Shown: piece by piece, positions 59,063-64,000 of the stretch
Layout of the letters: every line of letters begins with the position of its first letter
How positions within the stretch are numbered: position 1 is the stretch's first letter
Assembly: GCF_900111895.1 (NCBI RefSeq)
Contig: NZ_FOKB01000006.1
Location: 124,001 to 188,000 of the forward strand
Direction of reading: 5' to 3'
From: Pseudomonas simiae
Lineage (GTDB): Bacteria > Pseudomonadota > Gammaproteobacteria > Pseudomonadales > Pseudomonadaceae
DNA: 64,000 nucleotides
Position numbers and translations under genes: made by a program
The notes under the pieces: generated by a model
What the model saw: only the letters and a program-made list of their open reading frames with translations
Told to the model about the DNA's origin: nothing
Databases searched by the model: none

Positions 59063-61876
59063 ATGGAAATCGTTTTCCGCAGGACGCGTATCCGCGCGAT
59101 CGCTGAGCGGCTATTCGCCGCTTTTGCCTTATTCGTCGGTGGGCCGGCTGTGCAGGCTGCTGCTTTATCTCAACCGAGCAGCGTGGCTTTCTGGTACGCC
59201 GAGCAACCTCCGCTGCCGGAACTGTCGCAGTTCGACTGGGCCGTGGTCGAGCCGGGCCACATGACGCCCGGCGATGTGAAGACCTTGCGGGCGCTGGGTA
59301 GCCAGCCGTTTGCGTACCTGTCCATCGGTGAGTTCGATGGCAACAAGGCGGAGGTCGAGAAAGCCGGGTTGAGCAAAGCGGTTTCCCCGGTGCGTAACGA
59401 CGCCTGGGACAGTCAGGTGATGGACCTCACCTCGACGGCCTGGCGTGAGCATCTCTTCGGGCGCGCCAAAGCGCTTGAAGCGCAAGGCTATGCGGGCCTG
59501 TTCCTCGATACGCTCGACAGCTTCCAACTGATGCCCCAAGCCTCGCGCGAAAGCCAACGCGTCGGCCTGGCCAGCTTGCTGCGTGAACTGCACAAGCGTC
59601 AGCCGAACCTGAAGCTGTTTTTCAACCGTGGTTTCGAAGTGTTGCCTGAACTGGACGGCGTTGCCGCCGCCGTGGCGGTCGAGTCGATTCATGCCGGTTG
59701 GGATGCTTCCGCCAAACGCTATCGCCCGGTGTCCGAGTCCGATCGCCAGTGGCTCGAAACCCATCTGCAACCGCTGCGCGCCAAGGGCGTGCCGCTGGTG
59801 GCCATCGACTACTTGCCACCGGAGCGCCGTGAAGAAGCGCGCAAGCTCGCCAAGCGTCTGCGCGATGAAGGTTTCATTCCCTACATCAGTACCCCGGACC
59901 TCAACACCTTGGGTATCAGCAGCATCGAGGTCCAGCCGCGCCGTATTGCGATGATCTTCGATCCGCGTGAAGGCGCGCTGGAAGATGCCGCCGGCCATAG
60001 CAACCTGGGTGGTTTGCTGGAGTATCTTGGCTACCGTGTCGATTATCTGCCTGCCGACAGTAACCTGCCGCTTTACGGTTTCAGTGGCTTGTACGCAGGC
60101 GTGGTCACCTGGATGACCAGCGGCCCGTCGCAGGATGCACCGGCGTTCAATCGCTTTATCAACGCACGCCTGGACGAACAGGTCCCGGTGGTGTTTTTCA
60201 GTGGCCTGCCGGTTGAGGACAAGCTGCTGCTCAAGCGCCTGGGCCTCAAGCGGGATGCGCCGCCCGCCACTCAAGTGTTGACCGTCACCCACCAGGACAA
60301 GACCCTGCTGGGCGCATTCGAGGCACCGGTGGTGCCTCGCTCCCGTGACCTGGCAGCGGTCTCGGTATTGCCCAACGGCCCCACCCCGGCGTTGTCCTTG
60401 AGCGGTGCCAATGGCGCCGTTTTCAACCCGGTGGTGGTTGGCAAATGGGGCGGCATTGCGCTCGCGCCTTACCTGCTTGAAAGCAACAACGAGCGCAGCC
60501 GCTGGATTCTCGATCCGTTTGCGTTCCTCCAGGCCAGCCTGCAGCTGCCGGCGCAACCGCGGCCGGACACCACCACCGAAAATGGCCGGCGCATTGCGAC
60601 CGTGCACATCGATGGCGACGGTTTCCCCTCCCGTGCCGAAGTGCGGGGTACGCCCTACGCCGGTCGCCACACCCTGGACGACTACATCAAGCCCAACCCG
60701 TTCCTGACATCAGTGTCGATCATCGAAGGCGAGATCTCGCCGCGTGGCGCGTTCCCGTTCCTGGCGCGTGAGCTTGAGCCGATTGCCCGTGAGATCTTCG
60801 CCAACCCTAAGGTCGAAGTGGCCACGCACACCTTCAGCCACCCGTTTTTCATGCAGCCGGAAAAAGCCCAGAAGCGCGAGAATTTCAGCCCGGAATACGG
60901 CTTGAATATGAAAATCGCTGGCTACGATAAAATCGACTTTCGCCGCGAGATCTTTGGCTCGCGCGACTACATCAACCAGAACCTGACCACCCCGCAGAAG
61001 CCGGTGAAGATGGTGTTCTGGCCAGGTGATGCACTGCCGTCCTCGGACACCATCAAGCTGGCGTATGACGCTGGCCTGAAGAACGTCAACGGCGCTGAAA
61101 CCATCATGACCAAGGCCAACCCGTCGCTGACCGGCCTCAACCCCTTGCTGCGCCCGACACCTGGCGGGTTGCAGTACTACGCGCCGATCATCAACGAGAA
61201 CCTGTACACCAACCTGTGGAAAGGCCCGTACTACGGGTTCCGCGAGTTGATCGAGACCTTCGAGCTGACTGACAGCCCGCGCCGCCTGCGTGGCCTGCAC
61301 CTCTACTACCACTTCTATTCCAGCACCAAGCAGGCCTCGATCAAGGCCATGCACGAGATCTACGGCTACATGCGCGAGCAGCAACCGATGTCGTTGTGGA
61401 TGACTGACTACATCGATCGTCTGCACGGCCTGTATCAGTCGAGCCTGGCGCGTACTGCCGACGGCGCTTGGCAGATTCGCGGGATGGACGCACTGCGTAC
61501 CGTGCGCCTTGACGCGCAAATGGGCTGGCCGGACTTGCTCAAATCACAAGGCATTGCTGGCGTACGCGACCTGCCGCAAGGGCGCTACGTGGCCTTGAGC
61601 AGCGACCGGGCGTTGCTGGCATTGCGTGCCGACAGAGACCCTCGACCTGCGCTGGAGGAAGCCAACGTGCCGTTACTCGATTGGCGTTACCTGGACGATC
61701 GTCGCGTGAGCTTTTCCTTTGCCGGTCAGTTCGACTTGACCTTCTCCGTGCGCTCGGCAACTGCCTGCCGCGTGGAAGTCGATGGGCAACGATTCGCGGG
61801 CAAGGCTTCGGCCGGCCTTTGGACTTTTCAACTTCCTATGAAGCAGGTGAGTAATGGTCAACTCCTCTGCAACTAA
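59063..61876 (+). CDS. pelA: PelA, Pel polysaccharide deacetylase/hydrolase
   Basis: A 937-residue periplasmic enzyme with N-terminal signal sequence. The GH114-like hydrolase domain (~40-290) holds Glu207 in AVAVESIHAGW, equivalent to PelA Glu218 of P. aeruginosa. The deacetylase domain (~500-780) holds the metal and base residues Asp517 and Asp519 (HIDGDG) and His589 and His593 (HTFSH), equivalent to Asp528, Asp530, His600 and His604 by a constant offset of 11. It partly deacetylates Pel in the periplasm. It overlaps pelB by 23 nt. Confidence 0.95.
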   Translation: MEIVFRRTRIRAIAERLFAAFALFVGGPAVQAAALSQPSSVAFWYAEQPPLPELSQFDWAVVEPGHMTPGDVKTLRALGSQPFAYLSIGEFDGNKAEVEKAGLSKAVSPVRNDAWDSQVMDLTSTAWREHLFGRAKALEAQGYAGLFLDTLDSFQLMPQASRESQRVGLASLLRELHKRQPNLKLFFNRGFEVLPELDGVAAAVAVESIHAGWDASAKRYRPVSESDRQWLETHLQPLRAKGVPLVAIDYLPPERREEARKLAKRLRDEGFIPYISTPDLNTLGISSIEVQPRRIAMIFDPREGALEDAAGHSNLGGLLEYLGYRVDYLPADSNLPLYGFSGLYAGVVTWMTSGPSQDAPAFNRFINARLDEQVPVVFFSGLPVEDKLLLKRLGLKRDAPPATQVLTVTHQDKTLLGAFEAPVVPRSRDLAAVSVLPNGPTPALSLSGANGAVFNPVVVGKWGGIALAPYLLESNNERSRWILDPFAFLQASLQLPAQPRPDTTTENGRRIATVHIDGDGFPSRAEVRGTPYAGRHTLDDYIKPNPFLTSVSIIEGEISPRGAFPFLARELEPIAREIFANPKVEVATHTFSHPFFMQPEKAQKRENFSPEYGLNMKIAGYDKIDFRREIFGSRDYINQNLTTPQKPVKMVFWPGDALPSSDTIKLAYDAGLKNVNGAETIMTKANPSLTGLNPLLRPTPGGLQYYAPIINENLYTNLWKGPYYGFRELIETFELTDSPRRLRGLHLYYHFYSSTKQASIKAMHEIYGYMREQQPMSLWMTDYIDRLHGLYQSSLARTADGAWQIRGMDALRTVRLDAQMGWPDLLKSQGIAGVRDLPQGRYVALSSDRALLALRADRDPRPALEEANVPLLDWRYLDDRRVSFSFAGQFDLTFSVRSATACRVEVDGQRFAGKASAGLWTFQLPMKQVSNGQLLCN

Positions 61877-64000
61877 AAGCAGCCGCCTGCTCAACCCATG
61901 GGCACTGGCGGTGGTCGCGGTGGCCGTGGGTGGCCTGCTGTGGGCAACCTTCCAGCGTGAAGAAGTGTTCCAGCCCGACGGGCGTGAGCCCGACGCCGTG
62001 TCGGCCAACTATGCCGAGCTATTGCTGACGGCGCATCCGGACGACGACCACTTGCGTTTGCAACTGGTCGACTTGCTGATTCGCCTCGGTGACTACACCA
62101 AGGCGCGCCAACACGTGGATGCCTGGCCCAAGCCGCAACCCGAACTCCAGGCCTACTATCGCCTGGAACTGGACGCGCTGATCGCGGCCGGTGGCAATGA
62201 TCTGATCGTGCAACAGGCGTTGGTCGAGCGTTTGCAAAGCTTCGATCATCGCAAGCTGCCGGTGGCCCAGCTGCAGAGCCTGGCGAAGCTGGCGCTGACC
62301 CTGCAGGCTCCGGCGTTTGCCGCCACGGTGTTCGAAGAGATCGCAGGGCGTGACCCGGCGCAACGTACCGATGCGCTCAAATCAGCCGCGCAGTGGTACC
62401 TGGCGGGGGAGCAACCTGCGCGCGCGGCAGACATCTATCTGCAACTTAAGCGTGACGCCCAGCAACCGGGTGAGCGACGGGAATACGCGCAACTCGCGTT
62501 CAACAGCCTGCTGTCGGCCGGCCGTGACGAGCAGGCCGCGCAAGTGCTGGCTGACGAGTTGCCCCAGCTGAAAAACCCGCAAACTGACGTGGCGTGGCTG
62601 GAGCAAGGCGTGGATGTCGCCGTTGCGACCAAGCAGTTCGAACTGGCCCAGCGTGTGCTCCAGCAGTGGCATGACCTGGAGCCTGACAATCGCAAAATCC
62701 TGGTCAAAGAATTCCATGTACGCCTGTCTATCAATGATCTGGCAGGTGCGTGGGAAACCGGTCAGGAGCTGGTCATCGATTACCCGGATGACAGCGAGTT
62801 GCTGGAGCAAATGGCCAAGCTCGGTGAGTGGCGCGGCGATAACGAAGCCGCGCTGGACTACTGGATTCACCTGCTCAAACTCAAGGAAGATCCGAAAATC
62901 CGCGAGCACGCCTGGCGCCTCGCTAGCCTGCAATTCGACTTTGCCCGTTCGATCCCATTGCTTGCAGAGATCATGCAGCAGCGTCCGCTCACGGACATCG
63001 AACTGGATGCGTTGATCTACGGCCATGAGTCTCGCGGCACTCCCGCTGAGGCCGAGTCCTGGTTGCGTACTTACCTGCGCAAGTACCCGGGCCATCGCCT
63101 GGCCTGGACACGCTTGCTGCAGAACCTGGAAAACACCGGGCAGTTCGCGGCCAAAGGCAAGCTCTACAAGGACTATGCAAACCGCTACAAGCTGACCACC
63201 GCCGAATTGGTCGATTGGGCCAGCACGGAAATGAAGTTGTTCGACGAGCAAGCGGCCTGGGAAGTGGTGAAGTCGGACGATGCGTCCATCGATGATCCTG
63301 AATACTGGCACACCCGTGCGGCGCTCGCTTGGGGCCTGGAGCGCGACGAAGACTTACGCGTCTCCCTGGAAAAGCTGCTGTCCCTCAAAGGCAAGCTGAC
63401 CAGTGGCGACGAGAGCCAGTTGATCACCCTGTATCGCACCAGCGATCCGCAGCGTGCCTTGAAGTTGATGGTCGACAGTTGGCACCGTGCCCAAGACCCG
63501 CAGCGGTTGGTCGAGGCACTGCAACTGGCCCAGGAGCTCCAGGAGTGGGATCAGGTGGTTGCCCTGTTGGAAGACGCCAAAAAATACCCGGAAGCCTACG
63601 AGCAAGCCCAGGTTCTGGCGGTACGCGGTGCCCTGGCAGCGGAGCAGGGCGATGCCACCGAGGCTGAGCGTCTCTATCTGCTGGGCTTGTCGCGCTACCC
63701 CGATGACAACCTGTTCCGCGAGCGCTTGACCTGGCTGTATGTCGACCAGGCCGACACGGCAAAACTCAAACCCTTGCTGACCAAATGGCGTGCAAATGCA
63801 CGGCACGACCGTCTGCTCTGGCTGCCGTTCGCCAGTGCCAGCCAGCTATTGGGGCGCGATGCCGAAGCATTGGCCTGGTATCGCCTGTACCTCAAGCTCA
63901 GCCCGAACGACTGGCTGGTGCAGGCGGCGTATGCCGACGCACTGGAAACGTCTGGCTACCAGGACGCCGCCCAGCGCCTGCGCCTGAAGTTGCTGCGCAG
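61854..64000 (+). CDS. pelB: PelB, Pel outer-membrane secretin and TPR scaffold (3' end outside window)
   Basis: The first ~715 codons are visible; the frame is open at the right edge. A TM anchor (LLNPWALAVVAVAVGGLLW, ~13-31) precedes many TPR-type helical repeats (~50-715: for example YWIHLLKLKEDPKIREHAWRLASL in fragments). PelB in P. aeruginosa (~1190 residues) ends in a 16-strand outer-membrane barrel, which lies beyond this window. TPRs bind and localise PelA. ATG 61854 has AGGTGA upstream and overlaps the end of pelA out of frame. Confidence 0.92.
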   Translation, partial: MVNSSATKSSRLLNPWALAVVAVAVGGLLWATFQREEVFQPDGREPDAVSANYAELLLTAHPDDDHLRLQLVDLLIRLGDYTKARQHVDAWPKPQPELQAYYRLELDALIAAGGNDLIVQQALVERLQSFDHRKLPVAQLQSLAKLALTLQAPAFAATVFEEIAGRDPAQRTDALKSAAQWYLAGEQPARAADIYLQLKRDAQQPGERREYAQLAFNSLLSAGRDEQAAQVLADELPQLKNPQTDVAWLEQGVDVAVATKQFELAQRVLQQWHDLEPDNRKILVKEFHVRLSINDLAGAWETGQELVIDYPDDSELLEQMAKLGEWRGDNEAALDYWIHLLKLKEDPKIREHAWRLASLQFDFARSIPLLAEIMQQRPLTDIELDALIYGHESRGTPAEAESWLRTYLRKYPGHRLAWTRLLQNLENTGQFAAKGKLYKDYANRYKLTTAELVDWASTEMKLFDEQAAWEVVKSDDASIDDPEYWHTRAALAWGLERDEDLRVSLEKLLSLKGKLTSGDESQLITLYRTSDPQRALKLMVDSWHRAQDPQRLVEALQLAQELQEWDQVVALLEDAKKYPEAYEQAQVLAVRGALAAEQGDATEAERLYLLGLSRYPDDNLFRERLTWLYVDQADTAKLKPLLTKWRANARHDRLLWLPFASASQLLGRDAEALAWYRLYLKLSPNDWLVQAAYADALETSGYQDAAQRLRLKLLR

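Noticed and set aside
59165..60670. 501-codon open frame on the minus strand
   Set aside because: Antisense to pelA, whose catalytic residues are all in place.
1..64000. CRISPR arrays, tRNA/rRNA genes, insertion sequences, prophage
   Set aside because: Looked for direct repeats with regular spacers, cloverleaf-like sequences, transposase motifs and phage structural genes; none was seen. The only repeats found are REP/REPIN elements and terminators.

Overview
The window is a high-GC, gene-dense stretch of a chromosome from the Pseudomonas fluorescens group. The assignment rests on several things seen together. These are OprD-family porins, a BCCT choline transporter, a tauABCD operon, a rimA-rimB-rimK operon of the kind described in P. 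fluorescens, DctB/DctD-type regulators, an ATP-type pckA, a pel exopolysaccharide locus, and many REPIN-like palindromes with the TGTGGGAGC...GCTCCCACA theme. No tRNA, rRNA, CRISPR array, insertion sequence or prophage was recognised.

Layout. 0-9 kb: the end of a serine acetyltransferase gene, betT behind a long operator-like palindrome, an OprD-type porin, an aldo/keto reductase, and tauABCD on the minus strand. 9-23 kb: gshA, a thioesterase, tex, ompR-envZ, rimABK, hslR, a PAP2 phosphatase, hslO and pckA. Much of this block matches the gene set around 76 min of the E. coli map. 22.7-27 kb: a looser accessory stretch with a DMT transporter, a membrane-anchored DUF1493 protein, a gene-poor gap, a Fic toxin with its 56-residue YhfG-type antitoxin, and a YfaP-like secreted protein. 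27-37.9 kb: a RecQ-type helicase, thioesterases, a glycine-zipper protein, a YdeP/FdhF-like molybdoenzyme with FdhD, a LysR regulator, kbp (ygaU), yrfG, nudE and cysQ.

37.9-44.5 kb is a tightly packed minus-strand run: rmlBACD (dTDP-L-rhamnose synthesis) with ATGA overlaps, then dctB-dctD. 44.6-49.3 kb holds a kinase / M23-like / class III aminotransferase fusion, agmatine deiminase (aguA) and a 72-residue protein. 49.3-57.6 kb holds a TonB-dependent receptor behind a possible Fur box, an OprE-like porin with a promoter-plus-terminator leader, a tautomerase, an SDR lacking the usual catalytic Tyr, and a minus-strand trio of CHASE2 protein, small secreted protein and M48 lipoprotein. 58 kb to the end is the start of a pel operon (pelX, pelA, pelB, cut by the window edge). 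Its promoter region carries two FleQ-box-like sequences, one of which overlaps the -35.

The window mixes housekeeping functions (glutathione, gluconeogenesis, stress chaperones, transcription) with surface and niche functions: taurine and choline uptake, rhamnose sugar nucleotides, porins, siderophore uptake, Pel and c-di-GMP turnover. Three starts are best read as TTG (tauA, gshA, rimB). Several ORFs have upstream extensions that were trimmed to Shine-Dalgarno-supported starts.
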